Shown here piece by piece: positions 45,314 through 52,818 of a stretch of DNA of 64,000 nt (its first letter is position 1; each line of letters starts with the position of its first letter). The stretch is from Rhodobiaceae bacterium UBA4490 (lineage in GTDB: Bacteria > Pseudomonadota > Alphaproteobacteria > Parvibaculales > Parvibaculaceae): NCBI GenBank assembly GCA_002389665.1, contig DGNO01000001.1, forward strand, positions 645,564 to 709,563, written 5' to 3'. A model generated the notes under the pieces. The model had not been told where the DNA came from, searched no databases, and saw nothing but the letters and a program-made list of their open reading frames with translations. The position numbers were made by a program, and so were the translations under genes.

Positions 45314-46228
45314 ATGGAAGCAATCCTCAACTCCCTCATTCCCGTCTTTCTGGTGATCGCGCTCGGCGCCGTCATCAAGCGCATCGGCTTTCTGGATGAA
45401 GGGCTCTGGGCGCCGCTCGACCGGCTGACCTATTACGTCTTCTTTCCCGCGCTGCTGCTGCACACACTGGCGACCGCCGACCTTGCCAATTTCGACGTCT
45501 GGCCCATGGCCTATGCACTTTGGGGCGGGCTCTTTTCCATGGTCGCGATACTCATGGTGCTGCGGGTCACGACAAAGCTCACCGGCCCGCAATTTGCCTC
45601 CGTCTTTCAGGGCGCGGCGCGCTGGAACGGTTTCGTTGCTCTTGCCGCCATCGGCCAGCTTTATGGGCCCGAAGGCGTAACCCTCGCCGCCGTCTCCTTC
45701 GCCGTGCTGGTGCCGACGGTGAACGTGCTCTCCGTGCTCATTCTCACCCGCTATGCCGGCGACACGCCGGCCGGCATGGGCACGGTGCTGAAACTTCTGT
45801 CAAAAAACCCGCTCATTCTTGCCTGCGCAGCGGGCATTGCGCTTAACGCGACGCATATCGGCCTGCCCGGACCGCTCGCCACCACCGCCGATATTCTGGG
45901 CAAGGCGGCGCTCACCATCGGCCTCATCGCCATCGGGGCGGGGCTTAAATGGCACGAAGCGCTCGCGCATAAATGGATCGTGCTGCTGACCAGCGCCTTG
46001 AAACTCGCGGTGATGCCCGCGCTCATGCTCGGCTGGTGCATCTTCTTCGACGTGACGGGCCTGCCGCGCCTCGTCGTTATTCTCTGCGGCGCAGTGCCGG
46101 GGGCCACCTCCTCTTACATTCTCGCGCGCCAGCTTGGCGGCGATGCCAGCTTGATGGCGAGCCTGATTACCGGCGGCACGATACTGGCGGCGGTTACGAT
46201 GCCACTCGTGCTCTGGCTAGCTAGCTAA
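45314..46228 (+). CDS. AEC family (auxin efflux carrier-like) transporter
   Basis: A 304-residue membrane protein with about ten helices in two five-helix halves. The N-terminus ILNSLIPVFLVIALGAVIKRIGFLDEGLW and the interior ARWNGFVALAAIGQLYGPEGV are typical of the AEC/PIN-like family. The C-terminus has CGAVPGATSSYILARQLGGDASLMASLITGGTIL. Bacterial members export or import malate, malonate or other organic acids; the substrate is undetermined. It is followed by a palindromic repeat rather than a clear terminator. Confidence 0.9.
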   Translation: MEAILNSLIPVFLVIALGAVIKRIGFLDEGLWAPLDRLTYYVFFPALLLHTLATADLANFDVWPMAYALWGGLFSMVAILMVLRVTTKLTGPQFASVFQGAARWNGFVALAAIGQLYGPEGVTLAAVSFAVLVPTVNVLSVLILTRYAGDTPAGMGTVLKLLSKNPLILACAAGIALNATHIGLPGPLATTADILGKAALTIGLIAIGAGLKWHEALAHKWIVLLTSALKLAVMPALMLGWCIFFDVTGLPRLVVILCGAVPGATSSYILARQLGGDASLMASLITGGTILAAVTMPLVLWLAS

Positions 46229-46259
46229 CCCATCTCACGTCGTCACCCTCGGGCTCAAA

Positions 46260-46354
46260 TGGACCCCGGGACAAGCCCGGGGTGACACGTGTTATTTGCG
46301 GCAAGGCGGTGTATGACATAGAAGCTGTCACCCCGGCCCCCGTGCCGGGGTCCA
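46260..46354. repeat. Intergenic GGACCCCGG-type palindromic repeat, copy 3
   Basis: TGGACCCCGGGACAAGCCCG...GGGGTGACACGTG begins the element and GCTGTCACCCCGG...CCGGGGTCCA ends it. The inverted units match copies at 20121 and 28441, including the internal GAAGCTGTCACCCC shared with copy 2. A partial unit (CGTCACCCTCGGGCTC) precedes it at 46240. It lies between the convergent AEC and acyl-CoA dehydrogenase genes. Confidence 0.8.
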
Positions 46355-46381
46355 AGCAGCGTCACCAATCGGCATCCGCAC

Positions 46382-48076
46382 TCAAAGCACCGGCATCGCC
46401 CGTTCGACGATCTCGCGCAGCGGCGCGCCGAGCGGCAAGGCGCCGTAAAGATCGCCGCTCTCTCCGCCGAAGCGTGAAGCGCAATAGGTTTCGCTCACGG
46501 CGCCCGGCGCAGTTTTAAGCAGAATGGAGGCGGCGGCGATCTTCGCCATGTCTTCCACCACGCGGCGGGCGCGCGGTTCGAGCGTTCCGATATCACTGAA
46601 ACCTTCTTTCAGTTTCGCAAATGCAGCGTCGTAATGCCCGTTCATGCCCTTGGCGCTATCGAATTCGCTCAGCACCACCTCAAGCGCTTCGGGCTCGCGC
46701 GCCAGCGCGCGCAGCACGTCGAGGCACATGACATTGCCCGAACCTTCCCAGATCGCATTGACCGGCATTTCGCGGTAAAGCCGGCCTGCCACACCTTCCT
46801 CGACATAGCCGTTGCCGCCGAGGCATTCCATCGCTTCATAGGCAAAGCCCGGCGCGCGCTTGCAGTTCCAATATTTGGCAACCGGCGTCATGATGCGCCG
46901 GTAACGCGCTTCCTCTTCACTTTCATCGGCCATGTCGAAGGCGCGTGTCACGCGGAAGGCAAGCGCCGTATTTGCTTCCACTTCCAGCGCCATATCGGCA
47001 ATGACATTCTGCATCAAAGGCTGATCGATCAGATGTTTTTGAAAGACACGCCGATGCGCGCAGTGATGCAGCGCCTGCGCGAGCGACTGGCGCATCATGC
47101 CCGCCGAGGACACCGCGCAGTCAAGACGCGTATAGGTCGCCATCTCGATAATGTTGCGCACGCCGCGCCCTTCTTCACCGATGAGCCAGCCATGGGCGCG
47201 TTTGAACTCCACTTCGGAAGAGGCATTGGAGCGGTTGCCGACTTTCTCTTTCAGCCGCTGGATCTGAATGGCATTGAGCGTGCCGTCCGGCAAAAAGCGC
47301 GGCATGAGGAAACAGGAAAGCCCGCCCGGCGCTTGCGCCAGAACAAGAAACGCATCGCACATGGGCGCGGAGAAAAACCACTTATGCCCGGTGATGAGAT
47401 ATTCGCTGCCCGGCCCCGCGCTTGCCTTGCCTGCCGGTTCCGCCTGCGTGGTATTGGCGCGCACATCCGTGCCGCCCTGTTTTTCCGTCATGCCCATGCC
47501 GAGCGTCAGCCCGGTCTTGGCCTGCATCGGCCCGAAGGTAGGGTCATAAGCGCGGGAGACGATCTTGGGCAGCCATTCCTCCGCAAGGCTCGGCTGGAAA
47601 AGCAGCGCGGGCACGCTCGCATTCGTCATGGTGATAGGGCAGATGTGACCGGGTTCGACCTGGCACATCATGTAAAGCGCGGCCTGACGGGCAGCGTTGC
47701 GCCCGGCCGGCACCGCCTCGCCGCGCGCCAGATGCTCCCAGGGCGAGGCGTGAATGCCCTGGGCGACGGAAATCTCCATCAGCGCATGATAAGAGGGGTG
47801 AAACTCCACCCGGTCCTGGCGGTGGCCGAAACGGTCGAAGCCTTTGAGTACCGGCAGATAGGTATTGGCCTGCCGCCCGAGGTCGAGCACCTCCGCCTTG
47901 CCGATCTTCGCGCCAAAGGCGGTGAGCTGGGCGGCGGCGTCACCCGCCCCTTCCCGCGCCACTGATTCTTGCAGGACCCGGTCGCTGGTAAAGAGATTGT
48001 AGTCCTCAAGCGGCGGGGCCTGATTGAAAACTTCATGGGTTTCGAACCCGGTTTCCGCGGCTACTGGCCTGCTCAT
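46382..48076 (-). CDS. AidB-like acyl-CoA dehydrogenase family flavoprotein
   Basis: A 564-residue protein of the AidB branch of the acyl-CoA dehydrogenase superfamily. It contains MTEKQGGTDVRANTTQAEP, GHKWFFSAPMCDAFLVLAQ, LKEKVGNRSNASSEVEF and CLGGNGYVEEG, with the extended helical C-terminal domain that distinguishes AidB from ordinary 380-residue dehydrogenases. In E. coli AidB is induced in the adaptive response to alkylation and binds DNA; many homologues may simply be dehydrogenases. The ATG at 48076 follows AGGGAGCGAGAG. It is divergent from pyrB. Confidence 0.87.
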   Translation of the reverse strand: MSRPVAAETGFETHEVFNQAPPLEDYNLFTSDRVLQESVAREGAGDAAAQLTAFGAKIGKAEVLDLGRQANTYLPVLKGFDRFGHRQDRVEFHPSYHALMEISVAQGIHASPWEHLARGEAVPAGRNAARQAALYMMCQVEPGHICPITMTNASVPALLFQPSLAEEWLPKIVSRAYDPTFGPMQAKTGLTLGMGMTEKQGGTDVRANTTQAEPAGKASAGPGSEYLITGHKWFFSAPMCDAFLVLAQAPGGLSCFLMPRFLPDGTLNAIQIQRLKEKVGNRSNASSEVEFKRAHGWLIGEEGRGVRNIIEMATYTRLDCAVSSAGMMRQSLAQALHHCAHRRVFQKHLIDQPLMQNVIADMALEVEANTALAFRVTRAFDMADESEEEARYRRIMTPVAKYWNCKRAPGFAYEAMECLGGNGYVEEGVAGRLYREMPVNAIWEGSGNVMCLDVLRALAREPEALEVVLSEFDSAKGMNGHYDAAFAKLKEGFSDIGTLEPRARRVVEDMAKIAAASILLKTAPGAVSETYCASRFGGESGDLYGALPLGAPLREIVERAMPVL

Positions 48077-48107
48077 CTCTCGCTCCCTTATTTTTCCGGA
48101 TCGGCAC

Positions 48108-48136
48108 TTGCGCCAAACTCGCTTCGAGCCTATAGA
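48108..48136 (+). promoter_or_regulatory. Sigma-70 type promoter of pyrB
   Basis: TTGCGC (48108-48113), a 17-base spacer and TATAGA (48131-48136, extending to TATAGAAT) lie directly upstream of pyrB. Only 11 bases separate the -10 box from the ATG at 48148, and no ribosome site is seen, so the transcript would be nearly leaderless. Confidence 0.6.
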
Positions 48137-48147
48137 ATGCCACTTTA

Positions 48148-49131
48148 ATGAGCGCCGCCGAAACAAGTTCCGAACTGATTTTCCCCCACCGCCATTTGCT
48201 GGGCATCGAGGGGCTTTTACCTCAGGAAATCGGCTCGCTGCTCGATCTTGCCGACACTTATGTCGACCAGAACCGCCAGACCAATAAAAAGAAATCGGTC
48301 CTGAGCGGGCGCACGCAGATCAACCTCTTCTTCGAAAATTCCACCCGTACCCAGTCGAGTTTCGAACTGGCGGGCAAGCGTCTCGGCGCCGATGTCATGA
48401 ATATGTCGGTCGCAAGCTCCTCCATCAAGAAGGGCGAAACGCTGATCGACACGGCGCAGACGCTGAACGCCATGCATCCTGACCTATTATGCGTGCGTCA
48501 CGGCGACAGCGGGGCCGTTGCCCTCTTGGCGCGCAAAGTCGGCTGCGCGGTCGTCAATGGCGGTGACGGCAGCCACGAGCACCCGACCCAGGCGCTGCTC
48601 GACGCATTGACCATCCGGCGGCGCAAAGGCCGGCTGCAAGGGCTCACGGTGGCGATCTGCGGCGATATTCTGCATTCGCGCGTCGCCCGCTCCAACATTC
48701 TGCTGCTCAACACGATGGGCGCGCGCGTGCGCGTTGTCGCCCCGCCCACGCTCCTGCCCGCCGGGATCGACCGGATGGGCGTCGAGGTCTTTCACGATAT
48801 GCGCAAAGGCCTCAAGGATGTGGACATCGTGATGATGCTGCGCCTGCAACTGGAACGCATGAACGGCTCTTTCGTGCCCTCGGTGCGCGAATATTTCCAT
48901 CTCTTCGGCCTCGATGAAGCCAAACTCTCGGCCGCCAAGCCCGATGCGCTCATCATGCATCCGGGGCCGATGAACCGGGGTGTTGAAATCGACAGCGCTG
49001 TTGCCGACGACATCAACCGCTCGGTGATCCGCGAGCAGGTGGAAATGGGTGTGGCCGTGCGCATGGCCGTACTCGATGCGCTTTCGCGCAATCTGCCGAA
49101 CACGCCTCTCGTCAATGGAGCGGGGAAATGA
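48148..49131 (+). CDS. pyrB: Aspartate carbamoyltransferase catalytic subunit
   Basis: A 327-residue transcarbamylase that makes carbamoyl-aspartate, the committed step of pyrimidine synthesis. The carbamoyl-phosphate loop is [22 protein letters not shown] near residue 65, with [14 protein letters not shown] and [14 protein letters not shown] following; [10 protein letters not shown] and [12 protein letters not shown] are the aspartate-domain motifs. No regulatory subunit gene (pyrI) is present. Instead a dihydroorotase-like gene overlaps its stop by four bases (ATGA), as in bacteria whose catalytic subunit assembles with a DHOase-like partner. Confidence 0.95.
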   Translation: MSAAETSSELIFPHRHLLGIEGLLPQEIGSLLDLADTYVDQNRQTNKKKSVLSGRTQINLFFENSTRTQSSFELAGKRLGADVMNMSVASSSIKKGETLIDTAQTLNAMHPDLLCVRHGDSGAVALLARKVGCAVVNGGDGSHEHPTQALLDALTIRRRKGRLQGLTVAICGDILHSRVARSNILLLNTMGARVRVVAPPTLLPAGIDRMGVEVFHDMRKGLKDVDIVMMLRLQLERMNGSFVPSVREYFHLFGLDEAKLSAAKPDALIMHPGPMNRGVEIDSAVADDINRSVIREQVEMGVAVRMAVLDALSRNLPNTPLVNGAGK

Positions 49132-50426
49132 GCCGGACCGCGCTGATCAATGCCCGCCTTGTCGATCCGGCAAGCGGCCTTGACGAACAAGGCGCGCTCC
49201 TGATCGAGCACGGCAAGATCGCCGATTTCGGCGCCGCTCTCTTCAAAGACGGCGTGCCGGACGGGATCGAGGTGATCGATTGCGGCGGCCATGTGCTGAG
49301 CCCCGGCCTGATCGACATGCATGTCTTTACCGGCGAGCCCGGCAATGAGCACCGCGAAACGCTGGGCAGCGCCACGCAGGCCGCCGCCGCGGGCGGCGTG
49401 ACGACCATCATCGTCATGCCCAATACGGAACCTGCCATCGATGATGTCGCGCTTGTCGATTTCATCAAGCGGCGCGCCCGCGACACAGGGCTTGTCCATG
49501 TGCACCCCATGGCCGCACTCACCAAGGGTCTGAAGGGCGAGCAGATGGCCGAGATGGGCCTTCTGAAAGAAGCCGGCGCCGTCGCCTTTACCGATGCCGA
49601 CCACACGCTCGAAAATGCACAGGTCATGCGCCGGGCCATGTCCTATTCGACTTATCTCGATGCGCTCATCGTCAATCATGCCGCCGAGCCCTCGCTGGCG
49701 CGCGGCGGCGTGATGAATGAAGGCGAGCTGGCCAGCCGCCTCGGCCTTGCCGGCATCCCGAAAGCCGCCGAAACCATCATCATCGAGCGCGATATCCGCC
49801 TGGTGGAAATGACCGGCGCGCGATATCACGTTTCGCAGGTCTCCACCGCCGACTCCGTCGATGTCATCCGCCGGGCCAAAGCGCGCGGGCTGCCCGTCAC
49901 CTGCGGCGCCTCCGCCTGCCATTTGACGCTGAACGAAAACGATGTCGGCAATTATCTGACCTTCTGCAAGCTCGACCCGCCGCTGCGCGCCGAAGACGAC
50001 CGGCGCGCCGTGCTCGCAGGTGTCGCGGACGGCACGGTGGACGTCATCGTCTCCGCCCACGACCCGCAGGACCCGGAAACGAAGCGCCTGCCTTTCTCCG
50101 TCTCCGCTTTCGGCGCAGTGGGTCTTGAAACGCTGCTGCCTGCAACGCTCTCCCTCGTTCACAATGGCGATATCGAGCTTGGCGCAGCGCTGCGCGCGCT
50201 CACCTGCCGCCCCGCCGATCTTCTGGGGCTTGAAGCAGGCAGGATCGCCAAAGGCCGGCCCGCCGATCTCACCCTCATCGATATGGGGGTGCCATGGGTG
50301 CTCGATCGGTATAAGCTCAAATCTAAATCGAAGAATTCGCCATATGACGAGCGGCGCCTGCAAGGCCGGGCCATCAGAACAATCGTCAATGGCAAGAGCG
50401 TTTATGTCCAGGGAGAGGACGTCTAA
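49128..50426 (+). CDS. pyrC: Dihydroorotase-like protein, probably inactive (PyrX-like)
   Basis: A 432-residue class I dihydroorotase homologue with the amidohydrolase fold (SPGLIDMHV ... [16 protein letters not shown] ... [14 protein letters not shown] ... [16 protein letters not shown]). Several metal or catalytic positions are changed. The HxH of active enzymes reads His65-Val-Phe67, the following Arg is Gly69, HVSH reads HVSQ (Gln237), and the Asp of TDHAP is Ala310 in SAHDP. It may therefore not hydrolyse dihydroorotate and may act as a structural partner of PyrB, as the inactive PyrC' of Pseudomonas does. It overlaps pyrB by four bases. Confidence 0.85.
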   Translation: MSRTALINARLVDPASGLDEQGALLIEHGKIADFGAALFKDGVPDGIEVIDCGGHVLSPGLIDMHVFTGEPGNEHRETLGSATQAAAAGGVTTIIVMPNTEPAIDDVALVDFIKRRARDTGLVHVHPMAALTKGLKGEQMAEMGLLKEAGAVAFTDADHTLENAQVMRRAMSYSTYLDALIVNHAAEPSLARGGVMNEGELASRLGLAGIPKAAETIIIERDIRLVEMTGARYHVSQVSTADSVDVIRRAKARGLPVTCGASACHLTLNENDVGNYLTFCKLDPPLRAEDDRRAVLAGVADGTVDVIVSAHDPQDPETKRLPFSVSAFGAVGLETLLPATLSLVHNGDIELGAALRALTCRPADLLGLEAGRIAKGRPADLTLIDMGVPWVLDRYKLKSKSKNSPYDERRLQGRAIRTIVNGKSVYVQGEDV

Positions 50427-50429
50427 TCC

Positions 50430-51053
50430 ATGCCGGATCCGATTGACTGGGGACAGGCACTTCCCTATTTCGCCGCCGCCTTGTTCGGCGGCTATCTTCT
50501 GGGCTCCATTCCCTTCGGCCTGATCTTCACGCGCCTTGCCGGGCTCGGCGACATCCGCCAGATCGGCTCGGGCAATATCGGCGCGACCAATGCGCTGCGC
50601 ACGGGCAACCGCTGGGTCGCCGTCGCAACGCTTATCGGCGATGCCGCCAAGGGCGCGGTTGCCGTGCTTCTTGCCGCCCGCTTCGGCCCGGACACGGCGG
50701 TGCTTGCCGCTGTCGGCGCCTTTCTCGGCCATCTCTTTCCCGTCTGGCTGAAATTCAAGGGCGGCAAAGGCATTTCCACCTTTATCGGCCTCCTGCTCGC
50801 GCTTTACTGGCCCGTAGGCCTGCTCTTCTGCGCCACCTGGCTCGCCGTTGCCGTGATCTTCCGCTATTCCTCGCTCGCGGCTCTCGTCGCGGCGCTGGCG
50901 ACACCTGCCTATCTTGCCTGGCTCGACCGCTGGCAACTTGCCGAGATGAGCCTTCTCCTTGTCGTCCTCATCTTCATTGCCCACCGTGAGAATATCGGGC
51001 GCCTCCTGCGCGGTGAAGAATCGCGCATCGGCGCCAAGAAGACGGATGGCTAG
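50430..51053 (+). CDS. plsY: Glycerol-3-phosphate acyltransferase PlsY
   Basis: A 207-residue inner-membrane enzyme that transfers acyl groups from acyl-phosphate to glycerol 3-phosphate, the first step of phospholipid synthesis. The three signature blocks are visible: [33 protein letters not shown] and [14 protein letters not shown], within about five helices. It starts three bases after the dihydroorotase-like gene and is six bases before dprA, in a tightly packed operon conserved in alphaproteobacteria. Confidence 0.95.
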   Translation: MPDPIDWGQALPYFAAALFGGYLLGSIPFGLIFTRLAGLGDIRQIGSGNIGATNALRTGNRWVAVATLIGDAAKGAVAVLLAARFGPDTAVLAAVGAFLGHLFPVWLKFKGGKGISTFIGLLLALYWPVGLLFCATWLAVAVIFRYSSLAALVAALATPAYLAWLDRWQLAEMSLLLVVLIFIAHRENIGRLLRGEESRIGAKKTDG

Positions 51054-51059
51054 GCGCGC

Positions 51060-52187
51060 ATGGCAGCGCCTTTAAGCGACAAAGAAAAAAGCGCGCGGCT
51101 GCGGCTCGCCCGCAGTGAAAATATCGGCCCCGTCACTTTCCACGATCTTTTGCGCGTTTACGGCACGGCTATTCGCGCGCTGGAAGCGGTGCCAGAGCTT
51201 GCAAGGCGCGGTGGACGCACGCGGCCCATCAAGCTTGCAAGCCCGCGCGAGGCGGAAAGCGAACTGAAAGCCATCGCCAAGAACGGCGCCGAACTACTCT
51301 TTTTCGATGAAGCCGATTTTCCGCTGCTCCTCGCCGCGACAGATCCCGCCCCGCCGCTCATCATCGTCAAAGGTCATAAGAGCCTTTTCGCCCGCCCCTC
51401 TATCGCCATGGTCGGCGCGCGCAACGCCTCTGCCGCCGGGCTGCGTATGGCAGGCGACATTGCCCGTGAGCTGGGCGCGGAAGGCTATGCCGTCACCTCC
51501 GGCCTTGCCCGCGGCATCGACACTGCCGCCCATAAAGCCGCGCTTGAAACCGGCACCATCGCCGTTATCGCCGGCGGCATCGACGTGGTTTATCCGGAAC
51601 AGAACCGCGCCCTGCAGGAAGCGATCGGCGAGCGCGGGCTCCTCATCAGCGAAATGCCGCCGGGCACGAAGCCGCAAGGCCGGCACTTCCCGCGCCGCAA
51701 CCGCCTCATTTCCGGGCTCTCACTCGGCGTCATTGTCGTGGAAGCGGCATTGCGCTCGGGCTCACTCATCACCGCGCGCTTTGCGCTGGAACAGGGGCGC
51801 GATGTCATGGCGGTCCCCGGCTCTCCGCTCGACCCGCGCGCGGGCGGCACCAATCAGCTCATCAAGGACGGCGCACCGCTTATCGAAAATGCCGCCGATG
51901 CACTCGCCGCCCTTGCCCGGCAAAGCACCGATGACTGGTTCCGCGAGCCCTCAGGCCGGGACGGATACGGCGAGCCGCCCGCCGTTCCGCCCGAGATCAG
52001 CGACCCGGAACGAGCCGAAATCCTGTCGCTCCTCGGGCCGACACCGGTGGAAGTCGATTTTCTGATCCGCCAATCGGGCCTGCCTGCCCGGGCGGTTGCC
52101 GCCATCCTGCTCGAGATCGATTTGAGCGGAAAGCTGCGCCGCGAGCCCGGCCAGAAAGTTGCGCTCATCCCGCCGGAAGAGACCTAA
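51060..52187 (+). CDS. dprA: DNA-processing protein DprA
   Basis: A 375-residue protein that loads RecA on incoming single-stranded DNA during transformation. The N-terminal SAM-like region (LRLARSENIGPVTFHDLLRVYG) precedes the Rossmann domain with MVGARNASAAGLRMAGDIARELGAEGYAVTSGLARGIDTAAHKAAL, FPRRNRLISGLSLGVIVVEAALRSGSLITARFALEQGR and PGSPLDPRAGGTNQLI. A C-terminal winged helix (DML1-like) covers residues 315-370. It is near-universal in bacteria, so its presence does not prove natural competence. Confidence 0.94.
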   Translation: MAAPLSDKEKSARLRLARSENIGPVTFHDLLRVYGTAIRALEAVPELARRGGRTRPIKLASPREAESELKAIAKNGAELLFFDEADFPLLLAATDPAPPLIIVKGHKSLFARPSIAMVGARNASAAGLRMAGDIARELGAEGYAVTSGLARGIDTAAHKAALETGTIAVIAGGIDVVYPEQNRALQEAIGERGLLISEMPPGTKPQGRHFPRRNRLISGLSLGVIVVEAALRSGSLITARFALEQGRDVMAVPGSPLDPRAGGTNQLIKDGAPLIENAADALAALARQSTDDWFREPSGRDGYGEPPAVPPEISDPERAEILSLLGPTPVEVDFLIRQSGLPARAVAAILLEIDLSGKLRREPGQKVALIPPEET

Positions 52188-52215
52188 CCCGCGCTGTCAC
52201 AGGCTGGGGAGTGGA

Positions 52216-52464
52216 CTAGAGAGCCGAGCGGGCAGCTTCTTGCGCCCGGCGCTTTTCTTCCTGGGAAATCTCGAAGGCCACTTCCGCTGCCATGGAGACG
52301 AAATGCGCCAGGCGCCGGTAGCGCGGCTCGTCGAGAAGCTTGGCGAGCCCTGCCAGCAGCTCGAAGGAGTACAGCGCCATATCTTCCTGGGCTGTGCCGC
52401 GCGCCTGAACCCCGGCGGGCAATTCCCTGGAAAGCGGAAGTTTGCTTGCTCTGTCAGGTTCCAT
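52216..52464 (-). CDS. Small helical hypothetical protein
   Basis: An 82-residue protein I do not recognise. It is predicted helical with a Leu-rich central stretch (MALYSFELLAGLAKLLDEPRYRRLAHFVSMAAEVAFEI) and a charged C-terminus (SQEEKRRAQEAARSAL). No signal peptide or membrane helix is evident. The ATG at 52464 is preferred over one five codons upstream because AGAGG then stands six bases before it. A good promoter lies at 52539-52567. It is convergent with dprA and divergent from topA. Confidence 0.6.
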   Translation of the reverse strand: MEPDRASKLPLSRELPAGVQARGTAQEDMALYSFELLAGLAKLLDEPRYRRLAHFVSMAAEVAFEISQEEKRRAQEAARSAL

Positions 52465-52538
52465 TTTGGCCTCTTTCAACTACGGGTAAGTGGTAATCCG
52501 GCGACCGCCCGCCGAAAGTGAGTCAGGCTAACCCCCAA

Positions 52539-52567
52539 AATGTACTCATAAATTGCACCTATGTCAA
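52539..52567 (-). promoter_or_regulatory. Sigma-70 type promoter of the small helical protein gene
   Basis: On the minus strand TTGACA (52567-52562), a 17-base spacer and TACATT (52544-52539) lie about 75 bases upstream of the ATG. The 52465-52818 gap also serves as the upstream region of topA; a TTGACA at 52679-52684 is present there but lacks a good -10 box. I see no other gene in it. Confidence 0.6.
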
Positions 52568-52818
52568 AACACTCGTTTTAGTTGCATATTTCGGTACATT
52601 TCCCCGTCAAAATGACTTTTTTCCTGCCCTCTCCGCTCTTTTCACCCTTCCAGCAGGGCCTAATAAGAAGTAGTCCATTTGACAGCCTTCCTGCTTTTGC
52701 TCATTTTCTCCCACCGCCTGTTCGCAGAATGGACCGGGCCGCCACGCGGAGAAAAGCAGCGGAAACTGTCGGAACCTCCGGCCTAAGTGATTGTTTTCTT
52801 TAAGAGAGTCATACCTGC

